Assembly: GCF_017315755.1 (NCBI RefSeq)
Contig: NZ_JAFLRJ010000086.1
Location: forward strand, 1 to 34,940
DNA: 34,940 nt
Direction of reading: 5' to 3'
From: Streptomyces beijiangensis
GTDB taxonomy: Bacteria; Actinomycetota; Actinomycetes; Streptomycetales; Streptomycetaceae
The notes below the pieces were generated by a model. The model saw only the letters and a program-made list of their open reading frames with translations. It searched no databases and had not been told where the DNA came from. The position numbers and the translations under genes were made by a program. Below, one piece after another: positions 1 through 7,104 of this stretch. The first letter of the stretch is position 1. The number at the start of each line of letters is the position of its first letter.

Positions 1-487
1 ATGACGAGGCGAGACTCCTGGTCGTTGCGGTGGAGTTCTCTATGCACCCACGCCGCGCCCGAGGAGCCTCGTTGGTCCCGTCCAGGAAGCAGTAGCCAAC
101 GAAGGCTCGCAACCAGTAGTCATACCGCCAACCTGGCTGGGTTGCAGGGGAGTTGTGGTTCGGGCCGGTTGCGGGCGGGGTCAGAGGGTGGTGCCGTAGT
201 TGGCTGTGGTGGGCGTGGGGAGGACCGCCCAGGTGCGGGTGCCGCCGGTGGGTTCGTGGGCGGTCCTCCCCACGCCCACCACAGCCAACTACGGCACCAC
301 CCTCTGACCCCGCCCGCAACCGGCCCGAACCACAACTCCCCTGCAACCCAGCCAGGTTGGCGGTATGACTACTGGTTGCGAGCCTTCGTTGGCTACTGCT
401 TCCTGGACGGGACCAACGAGGCTCCTCGGGCGCGGCGTGGGTGCATAGAGAACTCCACCGCAACGACCAGGAGTCTCGCCTCGTCAT
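1..487. repeat. Giant near-perfect palindrome, open at the window edge
   Basis: Positions 1-231 are the reverse complement of 257-487, with a 25-base spacer at 232-256. I checked the pairing (position i with 488-i) base by base at the tip, in the middle and beside the spacer and found no mismatch. Because position 1 still pairs with 487, the palindrome may continue to the left of the window. No coding function is evident in the arms; open frames running through them mirror each other, as expected of a palindrome. Such long palindromes are normally destroyed by SbcCD-type nucleases or by replication slippage. The structure is therefore either a recent rearrangement, a contig-end fold-back artefact, or a protected structure. 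The right arm is probably the native DNA upstream of the pentapeptide-repeat gene. Confidence 0.93.
217..263 (+). repeat. 47-bp inverted repeat, copy A (palindrome centre)
   Basis: This block covers the last 15 bases of the left arm, the whole spacer and the first 7 bases of the right arm. It matches the reverse complement of 4168-4214 at 46 of 47 positions, the one difference being 256 against 4175. Bases 217-255 are identical over 39 bases. It carries a Shine-Dalgarno-like GGGGAGG followed 9 bases later by GTG (233-235). That GTG opens a 24-codon frame ending at 307 whose first ten residues, MRVPPVGSWA, equal those of the truncated regulator at 3782-4198. Confidence 0.9.
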
Positions 488-584
488 GGACCGTGACCAC
501 CGACTGCCGTCACCCCTGCACCGCAGGACGAGAAGAGCTCAGCGATCTTCCAGGCGGCAAGTAATTGAACATAGGGGGACGAAG

Positions 585-2423
585 TTGAGTTGGGACTCGT
601 GGGATAGCTGGTTGAATGCTCTATTTGGGGCTTTTCTCGTCGTATTTCCTATTCGCCAGGCATGGTTCAAGATAACCCGATCAGGAAGTGCACCAATCAT
701 CTTGAGCTCGACGATACTGCGTCCGAACCTGTACGGGATTATCCGGGATTACAGAAACACCTTGTCTCTTCGGATGGTCGTTCCCTTGCGAATCCGGGCC
801 ATGGAGGAGCGTGAGCTAATACTTGCAGAAGTCAGGGAAAGTGCAGCTATCCGCACCAATCGCCAGGTCTGGAGGATAATTCTCTTCTCGATTGCCATCT
901 TTGGAGAGCTCTCCGCCTTGAGCATCATTGGAACGGCTCGTTGGGACTTTGTGGAAAATGGCTGGTATGGCGCCCGATCTGGATTGCTATTCGGGGCATC
1001 TCTCGGCCTCATGGTCGTCTCCTCCCTTCTGATAAACGACGTGCAGAAACGATCGGCGACCCTAATTGATCGGCAACCACCTTTCTCTTGCTGCGTGCAG
1101 GCGCTCGCCTCATGCAAGAACGAGTCACTACAGAACGACAGGGGCTACTCCCGACTCGATGGGGCGGTTGCGGAGCTTTCGCAGGCGCTCGTAAGATTCG
1201 CCGAGGAAACACCTACGGCAAGCCCGCTGCGAAGAAGGGAAATGGAGGCACATGCAGTTCAAGTGCGCGACGTATTGAATAGCGCTATGCGGACGGTTCT
1301 TCGAGACGGTGCTGTCGGCGTACCCGAAGTCATTCGATTGCTTGGGAAAATTCAAGAAAGAATGTTTGATTCCAAATGGCTCAAGCTCCTTGACGATCCG
1401 GATTTCCCCAATATCCCCAACTTGATTCCTTCAAGCGCTGGCCCAGATTCTGCGATTTCCGGCAGCGACGCGCGCGAGACTGCTTCGCAAATCATCAAAC
1501 GATGGGTGATCGACCAGACGCCAGCGACCCTCTCAGGGATTGCGGCCTTGGGCACGCTTGCGCTTGCCCCGCTAGTCATAGTGCAGACTGCTGCGACAAA
1601 CAGCAGCAATGAACGTCTGCAGTCCAATGAACGAATGATCAATGCGAGGCGCGACCTGTTCAGTGAGCAACTAGGTGACCGCGTAGCTGGGATCGGTTCA
1701 CTCGACGAGTTGTCGCAGAATAGCCCTAGCCCTCTGGAGGAGCTCAAGATTCAGGAATTGCTGTCCATTTTCATTCGCACCCATCACCAAGTTCGCCACG
1801 TACAGCCTGACGGGGCGGCAGTGGATATACGGATGGCGCTTGAGATGGTTAGCAAGTATCGAGAAAACCTCACATCTGATTACGTCAAGCTGGGGCCCAC
1901 TCTCCGAGCAGCGCGACTCTCCGGAGCGGATTTTTCAGAACTCATATTGCCCGGTGTGGATCTCCAGGATTCAGACCTCCGCGGTATAGATCTCGCGTGG
2001 ACCGTCTTGTCCAGAGCGTCGCTGAAGAATGCAAATATGTCAAATTCAAGAATATCCGGGCTGCATGAAGAAGATAACTCCGCCGTGGGTCCAGATTTAG
2101 AGGGAGCCGACCTCGTCAACGCCAACCTGAAAGGTTCGGAATTGAGTACATCGAATCTGAGATATGCCAAGTTGAACCGAGCGAATTTATCCGGTGCAAA
2201 TCTGGCGGGCGCCAATTTGGTGAACGCGTCGCTAATTGGTGCCGACTTGAGGGGCGCGGATCTGACCATGATATCCAGTTGGGCTGGAGTTCTATATAGC
2301 AAGGAAACGCGATGGCCGAAAGGATTCCTCCCTCCGAAATCTGCAACCTACTGTGGAGAGCGCCCGCCGATCTCCATCGCGAAGGTATGTGGGAAGGGCA
2401 GTCGTAGCTATCCGCAAACGTAA
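585..2423 (+). CDS. Membrane-anchored pentapeptide-repeat protein
   Basis: About 612 residues. The first two thirds contain hydrophobic segments near residues 8-28, 96-118, 132-151 and 312-336, with a charged helical region between the last two. The C-terminal part (about 445-565) is a run of pentapeptide repeats of the A(D/N)LXX type (GADLVNANLKGSEL, RANLSGANLAGANL), which should fold as a right-handed quadrilateral beta-helix facing the cytosol. The start is TTG at 585 because AGGGGGACGAAG (572-584) is a good ribosome site; ATG codons at 441 and 486 lie in the palindrome and lack one. Sampled GC is about 52 percent against roughly 70 for the neighbours, and there are at least two in-frame TTA codons (2097, 2187), so translation may depend on the bldA tRNA. 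This points to horizontal acquisition. The substrate is unknown; related membrane pentapeptide proteins are mostly uncharacterised. Confidence 0.85.
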   Translation: MSWDSWDSWLNALFGAFLVVFPIRQAWFKITRSGSAPIILSSTILRPNLYGIIRDYRNTLSLRMVVPLRIRAMEERELILAEVRESAAIRTNRQVWRIILFSIAIFGELSALSIIGTARWDFVENGWYGARSGLLFGASLGLMVVSSLLINDVQKRSATLIDRQPPFSCCVQALASCKNESLQNDRGYSRLDGAVAELSQALVRFAEETPTASPLRRREMEAHAVQVRDVLNSAMRTVLRDGAVGVPEVIRLLGKIQERMFDSKWLKLLDDPDFPNIPNLIPSSAGPDSAISGSDARETASQIIKRWVIDQTPATLSGIAALGTLALAPLVIVQTAATNSSNERLQSNERMINARRDLFSEQLGDRVAGIGSLDELSQNSPSPLEELKIQELLSIFIRTHHQVRHVQPDGAAVDIRMALEMVSKYRENLTSDYVKLGPTLRAARLSGADFSELILPGVDLQDSDLRGIDLAWTVLSRASLKNANMSNSRISGLHEEDNSAVGPDLEGADLVNANLKGSELSTSNLRYAKLNRANLSGANLAGANLVNASLIGADLRGADLTMISSWAGVLYSKETRWPKGFLPPKSATYCGERPPISIAKVCGKGSRSYPQT

Positions 2424-2648
2424 GTAGCTACGTTTGACATGCGGTGAGCTCTACTCATCCTGATCGCCAGGCGATCTCGATCGCATGAACAGCGGCGACG
2501 GTGCGCCGAATGCGGTTGGTCCTGCAACGGGCTTCCGGCCTGGGCAAGCGACTCGTCCTTCCGCAGAGGCACCAGCGTGAGCAGAGCCCGCTGCAACCCA
2601 GCCTGCGTCGGCAGAGTGCGGACCCTCTCCGCGTCGCCGGCCGCTTCG

Positions 2649-3524
2649 TCACTTCTGCGGAAGCGCCGGGGGATCGGCGACGGGAGGGACCGACTCACGG
2701 GTGCCCCGCTGGATCATGGCCTGGCAGTAGGTGCGCAGCCGCTCGGGCCAACGGTCCCGCCATCTCCGCCAGACGACGACGTGGAACGTCACCACGAGGA
2801 ACGCGGAGAGCGCGGCGGTGCCCAGCGTCGCGGCCACTATGCCGTCGACCTCGTCGAAGCCGCCATCGGGCCCGCTGTCGTGATCGCCGAAGACCTTGTC
2901 CGCCAGCAGGACACAGGTGTTGACCGTGATCCATCCCGCGGTGATCAGGCCTGCGGTCCACGGTGCGCGTTCGGCGCGGTTGTCGCGCCGCGTGCGGTGA
3001 GGCGGCAAGTAGCTGGACAGCCGCTCCGCATGGGCCGTGCAGGCCGTCTTGAAGGCGGGGTGGTCGGTGAGCGCTTTCACCGTTACGGGGCGTCCGGCGG
3101 ACCATGAGTCGAGGGCGAAATGCCACGTCTCCAGGGCCAGGGGGTGATCCGGTGGCTCTGCATGCGCCTGATCCAACTCGGCTTCCGGCACCAGTGGTTG
3201 ATTCGCGTCGAGCCAGATGGCGGGGTCGAGCCGTATCTCAGGGCTGGTCCGTATCTCAGGGTCCAACCGCACCAGCCCTGCCGCTTGCAGCGACCGTACG
3301 GCCGTCTCAGCCGCCGTACGTTCCCTGTACCAGGGCTCCGAGCGTCGGAACCCCGGCCCGAGCAGCCATGCCGCGTGGTACGCGTCCAGCTCGCCCGACG
3401 CGATCAGCCGGTCCGTCGCCCTCAGCCCGGCCCGGCGACTCGACAGAGCCAGTCCGCCGATGCCGAGGTTGAGGACGACGAGGAGTCCACTCGTGCTTGC
3501 CACCAGCCACACCACACCATTCAT
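2649..3524 (-). CDS. TIGR04222-like actinobacterial membrane protein
   Basis: About 291 residues. It has an N-terminal membrane segment (about 3-25) and two closely spaced ones near the C-terminus (WTAGLITAGW... and IVAATLGTAALSAFLVV...), before a basic cytosolic tail ending in proline-rich residues. The region after the first segment (AYHAAWLLGPGFRR, then AVRSLQAAGLVRL) resembles the TIGR04222 domain of actinobacterial membrane proteins, in which a short helix pair precedes a statement of the form AVxxLxxxGLLRL. I infer the family from that pattern alone. The start at 3524 places the membrane segment at the N-terminus; an in-frame ATG at 3557 is possible, and neither has a clear ribosome site. 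Downstream of the DUF397 gene on the same strand. Function unknown. Confidence 0.7.
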   Translation of the reverse strand: MNGVVWLVASTSGLLVVLNLGIGGLALSSRRAGLRATDRLIASGELDAYHAAWLLGPGFRRSEPWYRERTAAETAVRSLQAAGLVRLDPEIRTSPEIRLDPAIWLDANQPLVPEAELDQAHAEPPDHPLALETWHFALDSWSAGRPVTVKALTDHPAFKTACTAHAERLSSYLPPHRTRRDNRAERAPWTAGLITAGWITVNTCVLLADKVFGDHDSGPDGGFDEVDGIVAATLGTAALSAFLVVTFHVVVWRRWRDRWPERLRTYCQAMIQRGTRESVPPVADPPALPQK

Positions 3525-3580
3525 GGGGACAGGTTTCCCGTATCTGCCACGATGCATCCGTGGTCGAGTCGGGCTGCCGC

Positions 3581-3772
3581 TCAGAGCAGATGGTCCGCCT
3601 TGCCGGCCTTGATGTCCCGGATCAAGGTCCGCAGGGCGTCGCTGCTGTCGGTGAGGTAACGGTCCTCCTCGCCGAGCACGGCGATATAGCTGTTCCCGTC
3701 GGCGTCGGTCCCGAGCCTGAAGCAGTTTGCGCCCTCGCCGCAGAACGGCGCTTCCCAGTGAACGTCTGGCAT
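3581..3772 (-). CDS. DUF397 domain protein
   Basis: A 63-residue protein of the DUF397 family, small acidic actinobacterial proteins that are usually encoded right after an Xre-type regulator with a DUF5753 sensor domain, as here. Visible family features are the N-terminal W followed by FCGEGANC, a central strand region and a C-terminal helix ALRTLIRDIKAG. Two ATGs are possible. The second (3772) is preferred because the upstream stop and ribosome site read TAGGAG-ATGACC-ATG, giving a 6-base spacing, whereas the first ATG (3778) touches the GGAG. The gene starts within 10 bases of the regulator stop, so the two are cotranscribed. The exact role of DUF397 proteins is not settled; several act in developmental or toxin-antitoxin-like pairs with their regulator. 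Confidence 0.85.
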   Translation of the reverse strand: MPDVHWEAPFCGEGANCFRLGTDADGNSYIAVLGEEDRYLTDSSDALRTLIRDIKAGKADHLL

Positions 3773-3781
3773 GGTCATCTC

Positions 3782-4198
3782 CTAGAGCTGGCGGGCGATT
3801 TCACTGATGAATTCGCGCGACTCCTCGGGGGTAAGTGCCCTGTCTGTGAGTCCGTCGAGTTGGGCCCGGTACTTGGCGAGTTGTATGTCCGTGTCCAGGA
3901 ACTCCGGCCCGTGGGTGGCGTCGAGTTCGACGGTGTCGAGCTGCGGCACAGCGGCCGTGGCGTAGACGACGGACTGACCGGATCCCGGGAATCTGCCCCG
4001 TTTGAACGGGATCACGCGCAGCCCGATGTGGTCGCGCTCGGAGAGTTCCAGGAGATGGGCAAGCTGGGCTCGCGTCGTTGCGGTCCCGCCGAACTCGATG
4101 CGCAGGGCCGCCTCGTGGATGATCGCCTGCCTGGTCAAAGCCTGCGACGGCACCTGGGGTCTGGGCCCCGCCCATGAACCCACCGGCGGCACCCGCAC
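3782..4198 (-). pseudogene. Truncated DUF5753 transcriptional regulator, HTH missing
   Basis: 138 residues that correspond to the C-terminal half of DUF5753 regulators (usual length about 270-290): AIIHEAALR, then the strand and helix pattern HIGLRVIPF, VVYATA, VELD and the terminal ESREFISEIARQL. The N-terminal Xre-type helix-turn-helix that should occupy the first ~75 residues is absent, and nothing resembling it lies upstream before the next gene. The break falls in the 47-bp repeat at 4168-4214, which supplies GGGGAGG and the GTG start at 4198, so a short protein could still be made. Loss of DNA binding makes it a probable decayed gene, although its DUF397 partner is intact. It could act as a dominant partner protein, but I see no evidence for that. 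Confidence 0.8.
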
Positions 4199-4214
4199 CT
4201 GGGCGGTCCTCCCC
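4168..4214 (-). repeat. 47-bp inverted repeat, copy B (at the DUF5753 break)
   Basis: Reverse-complement copy of 217-263, 46 of 47 identical. Here the element keeps a natural short inverted repeat, CCGCCCA (4168-4174) and TGGGCGG (4200-4206), around the same 25-base loop. Outside it the sequence differs from the palindrome on both sides and no target-site duplication is visible. It overlaps the ribosome site, start and first codons of the truncated regulator. Confidence 0.88.
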
Positions 4215-4251
4215 GCCGCCGTGCGTTCCTAGGTGCTGCCCGGACCTGGGC

Positions 4252-6147
4252 TCACCTGGGGCCGACCGTGACCGTCAGGTACGACTCCCCGGGTCCCGGC
4301 GGCCTGATCCACGGTTGCGTACGCAGGGTCGGCAATCTGCCGTGGTCGAGGACGAACTGGGGGAGCGAGACCCCGTACGTCTCCGCTATCGCATCCAGGG
4401 CGCGTGCCTCGTCCGAGTGGTCGGTGGCGGGGCCGGCGGGGTCCGGGAAGAGGTGGTCCGGGGAGAGTGCTGCGGGGAGGTCGCCCCACCGGTGTCGCTC
4501 CGCCTTGTGGACCGTGAAGCCGTATCGGTCCTCGCCGTCCTCGGCGTAGGCGAAGTGGAACAGGGTCGCTTCTCCCCAGACCGTGAGCGCGCGCGTCCCG
4601 CGCGACAGTTCGGTGCCCGGGTGAGTAAGGCGGGTGGTGGTGAAGGGCAGCCGGTGGGCCGACTCGAAGGCGAAGCTCCAGCCGTCGCGGGCGCCGATCC
4701 GGGCGACCGGACCGCGGCGCTCCTGCTGCGGTGAGTACTGCAGCTGCTGCAGTTCGGCCTCGCCCGCCACCGGATCCAGCGGGTCGGCGCCGAACCGTCC
4801 GGCCAGCTCCTCGGGGTGTATGCCCTCCACCAGCACGAACCGGTATGAGCCTCGGTGCAGTTGACTCCTGGGGTGCCCATGGCTCAGCCACCCGAGACCG
4901 TCGCGCACCGACTGCGGCTCGACGAGCGGCGGGGGCATCTCCCCTGTCCGACCGGCTCTGGGGGTGATCAGCAGTTGCCGGCCCCGTTCCGGTGTGATGA
5001 CGGGCCCCAGCAGCGGGTCCCCGAGCAGGCCGAACGGGGCCATGTGGTCTTCTCCGTACGGCTCCCACTGCGGAACGGCCGCTTCGATTACCCGCCAGGC
5101 GCCGTCCGTGTCGCCCCAGCGCGCCAGCCCCCTGGCCTCCTCGACCGCACGCCCGAAGCCCCCGGGTGAGGTGTACTCGTAGGTGCGCTGTCTGATCTGC
5201 TCCAGGACGGCCGAGGCTCGCTCCTTGTCCGTCGCGTAGTCCTCGGTGTCAGGGCCGAGCACGAAGGAGTCGTTCCGCCAGGACTGGCGCAGGTGGTCGC
5301 GTATCTTCAGCGGCAGCACCTCGCCCGCGTACATCGGATCGTCCATCCGCGGATCGACCGGCACCCGGCCGCGCCCGTCGAGCAGCGCCCGGAGCTGTGC
5401 GGTCAGCAGGCCCGCCCGAGGTCTGCCGAACGTCCCTGCCTCGTCGAAGACGGCCAGAGCTTCGTCCAACTCGCCCTTCAGGCAAGCGAGTCTGGCCTGC
5501 TCCACCTTGGCGTCGAGCTCACGCGTCACCGTGGTCTCGAAGCCGTCGTGGCCGCCGCCCAGACTGTAGAACTGCTGGTACATGTCCTGCATGAACGCGC
5601 GGAACGAGTCGTGCCGGTCGGGCAGTTCGCCGCTCCACCCGTGGTAGACGTACACCGCCCACTCGCCGTCGGCGTCCACATCGCCGGGATCCAGCAGCAC
5701 ATCCGTCATGTCGGAGTCGAGCGCCAGCTGCAAAGCCCGCCCCCACATGCCGGCCCGGAGGACCTCCTCGTCGGACGGCTTCTCGTCCAGACTCTCCTCG
5801 TACATCGGCTGCAGGTCGAACGGATCTCCGTACGACGCGATGCGGTCCGCACCCGCCAGCAGATAGACGAAGCCGCCCGCATGTCGCCAACCGTCGGTCG
5901 TCCCGAGGAAGGAGCGCAAGGACGGCGGCAGCGGTACGTCGATCCCCAGTCCCCGGACCCGCTCCTCCAGCGCCGCCATCCGCGCCGGATCGGCCGGTCC
6001 GAATCCCAGCCAGCGGCTCTGCGCGATGTCGTCGTCCAACTCCTCCTCGTCGTAGTCCTCCGGCTCCGCCGCCGCTTCCGCGGCACGCGCCTCCACCCAC
6101 TCCTCGCTCCACCGCTTGAGCAGCGGCCCCCATTCGAAGATCTCCAT
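4252..6147 (-). CDS. Large SMI1/KNR4-like (SUKH) plus DUF6461-like protein
   Basis: About 631 residues, no signal peptide, very acidic near the N-terminus (EPEDYDEEELDDD). The region around 50-190 has the SMI1/KNR4 pattern: two N-terminal helices (ARMAALEERVRGLGIDVPLPPSLRSFL, read as separate helices), then the turn GTTDGWR and later a WAVYVYHGWSGE strand pair. A middle helical part (about 205-260) is TPR-like (ACLKGELDEALAVFDEAG). The C-terminal part (about 440-580) resembles DUF6461 proteins, with RFVLVEGIHPEELAGRFGA, GWSFAFE, LSRGTRALTVWGE and FAYAEDGEDRYGF. Both domain types are found among bacterial immunity proteins that neutralise polymorphic toxins. Start: third of three clustered ATGs, none with a clear ribosome site. 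It could be a solitary or poly-immunity protein; no toxin gene is visible next to it. Confidence 0.75.
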   Translation of the reverse strand: MEIFEWGPLLKRWSEEWVEARAAEAAAEPEDYDEEELDDDIAQSRWLGFGPADPARMAALEERVRGLGIDVPLPPSLRSFLGTTDGWRHAGGFVYLLAGADRIASYGDPFDLQPMYEESLDEKPSDEEVLRAGMWGRALQLALDSDMTDVLLDPGDVDADGEWAVYVYHGWSGELPDRHDSFRAFMQDMYQQFYSLGGGHDGFETTVTRELDAKVEQARLACLKGELDEALAVFDEAGTFGRPRAGLLTAQLRALLDGRGRVPVDPRMDDPMYAGEVLPLKIRDHLRQSWRNDSFVLGPDTEDYATDKERASAVLEQIRQRTYEYTSPGGFGRAVEEARGLARWGDTDGAWRVIEAAVPQWEPYGEDHMAPFGLLGDPLLGPVITPERGRQLLITPRAGRTGEMPPPLVEPQSVRDGLGWLSHGHPRSQLHRGSYRFVLVEGIHPEELAGRFGADPLDPVAGEAELQQLQYSPQQERRGPVARIGARDGWSFAFESAHRLPFTTTRLTHPGTELSRGTRALTVWGEATLFHFAYAEDGEDRYGFTVHKAERHRWGDLPAALSPDHLFPDPAGPATDHSDEARALDAIAETYGVSLPQFVLDHGRLPTLRTQPWIRPPGPGESYLTVTVGPR

Positions 6148-6189
6148 GCATGCCATCGTGGCACCCGCCACTGACAGCGGGTCTCCGCG

Positions 6190-6975
6190 TCAGTGGTGGT
6201 GGCCGTTCCGGCCGAGGGTCTCCACAGGCGTCGCACCGGGGCGGGTCCACTGCGGTACGGGGCGGCCGGTCGGGCCCCACGTGGGGTTGCCTTGCGCGTC
6301 CGAGCGCCAGTACCAGCAGGCCTGGTGGTCCACGGAGGGGCGCCCCTCGGGGTTGTCCTCCCACGCCTCGCCGCGGCCGTAGGGCGTCATGTCGAGCAGG
6401 GTCATGGACCCGCTGACCGTCTCGTTGCCGCGTCCCGTCGTGGAGTACGTGAGGAACACGCGGTCGCCGTCGCGCAGGAAGCAGGTGAGGTGCCCCATGT
6501 CCTCGCCGACCGGGGCCGCCACGTCCCGTACCGAGTACCACGGCTGGGTGTAGCCCATGAACTCGACGAAGGAGGCCACCTCGTCCCAGCGGCCCGTGGT
6601 CACGATCGCCAGCGAGACACCGCGGGCGTTGAGATAGACGGCGTCCTTCAGGTGCCAGGCCGTGGTGGTGCACCCCTCGCACTGCCCCTGGTGCGGCGCA
6701 CCGTCGTACCACATGTGCTTGTAGACCACGAGCTCGTCGCGGCCCTGGAACAGATCCAGGAACGGGACCGGCCCGTCGGGTCCGACGACCTCGACCTTCC
6801 CGTCGAGCTCCACCATCGGGAGCCTGCGGCGGGCCGCGGCGATGGCGTCGCCCTCGTGGGTGTGGGCCTTCTCGCGGACCAGCAGCTTTTCCCTGGCGGT
6901 CTGCCAGGTGGCCAGGTCCACGACGGGCGGGCGGCCGGGCAGATCGGTGCCGGGGTTGTGCGGTGCGGTCGTCAT
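6190..6975 (-). CDS. DUF899 family protein (thioredoxin-like fold)
   Basis: 261 residues, cytosolic. The family pattern is clear: WQTAREKLLVREKAHTHEGDAIAAARRRLPMV at the start (two helices), the strand run ELVVYKHMWY, a CEGC redox-type motif (Cys99 and Cys102), WHLKDAVYLNARGVSLAIVT, and a long C-terminal half ending in YWRSDAQGNPTWGPTG. DUF899 proteins are predicted thioredoxin-fold oxidoreductases; their substrate is unknown. The start at 6975 is fixed by GGAGG five bases upstream. The same-strand beta-lactamase-fold gene lies 129 bases upstream with a hairpin between them, so it is probably transcribed on its own. Confidence 0.9.
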   Translation of the reverse strand: MTTAPHNPGTDLPGRPPVVDLATWQTAREKLLVREKAHTHEGDAIAAARRRLPMVELDGKVEVVGPDGPVPFLDLFQGRDELVVYKHMWYDGAPHQGQCEGCTTTAWHLKDAVYLNARGVSLAIVTTGRWDEVASFVEFMGYTQPWYSVRDVAAPVGEDMGHLTCFLRDGDRVFLTYSTTGRGNETVSGSMTLLDMTPYGRGEAWEDNPEGRPSVDHQACWYWRSDAQGNPTWGPTGRPVPQWTRPGATPVETLGRNGHHH

Positions 6976-7010
6976 GCAGGCCTCCGTGGAGTCTCGTGAT
7001 GGTGTCCCGT

Positions 7011-7040
7011 GCCGTGCGGCGTCGTACGAGGCCGCACGGC
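7011..7040 (-). terminator. Hairpin between hydrolase and DUF899 genes
   Basis: GCCGTGCGGC (7011-7020) pairs perfectly with GCCGCACGGC (7031-7040), giving a 10-bp GC-rich stem with a 10-base loop that is itself partly self-complementary. There is no T run. It lies after the stop of the hydrolase gene and before the DUF899 ribosome site, so it may end the first transcript or sit in the leader of the second. Confidence 0.5.
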
Positions 7041-7104
7041 GGGTCACCAGAGGAGACTTGCGACCGGGCCGGAACTCATCGCAGGAGAGGCTGCCGAGTC
7101 CGTC

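Noticed and set aside
1..564. Open frame of 187 residues through the palindrome
   Set aside because: It runs through both arms and the spacer, has no family resemblance, and is mirrored by frames on the other strand; it is a by-product of the palindrome.
2424..2648. Possible gene remnant in the gap after the pentapeptide gene
   Set aside because: Short arginine-rich frames on both strands resemble no family I know. Only small palindromes are visible (for example GATCGCCAGGCGATC at 2462-2476).
217..4214. Insertion sequence bounded by terminal inverted repeats
   Set aside because: No transposase or integrase lies between the 47-bp copies and no target duplication is seen; kept only as an open hypothesis.
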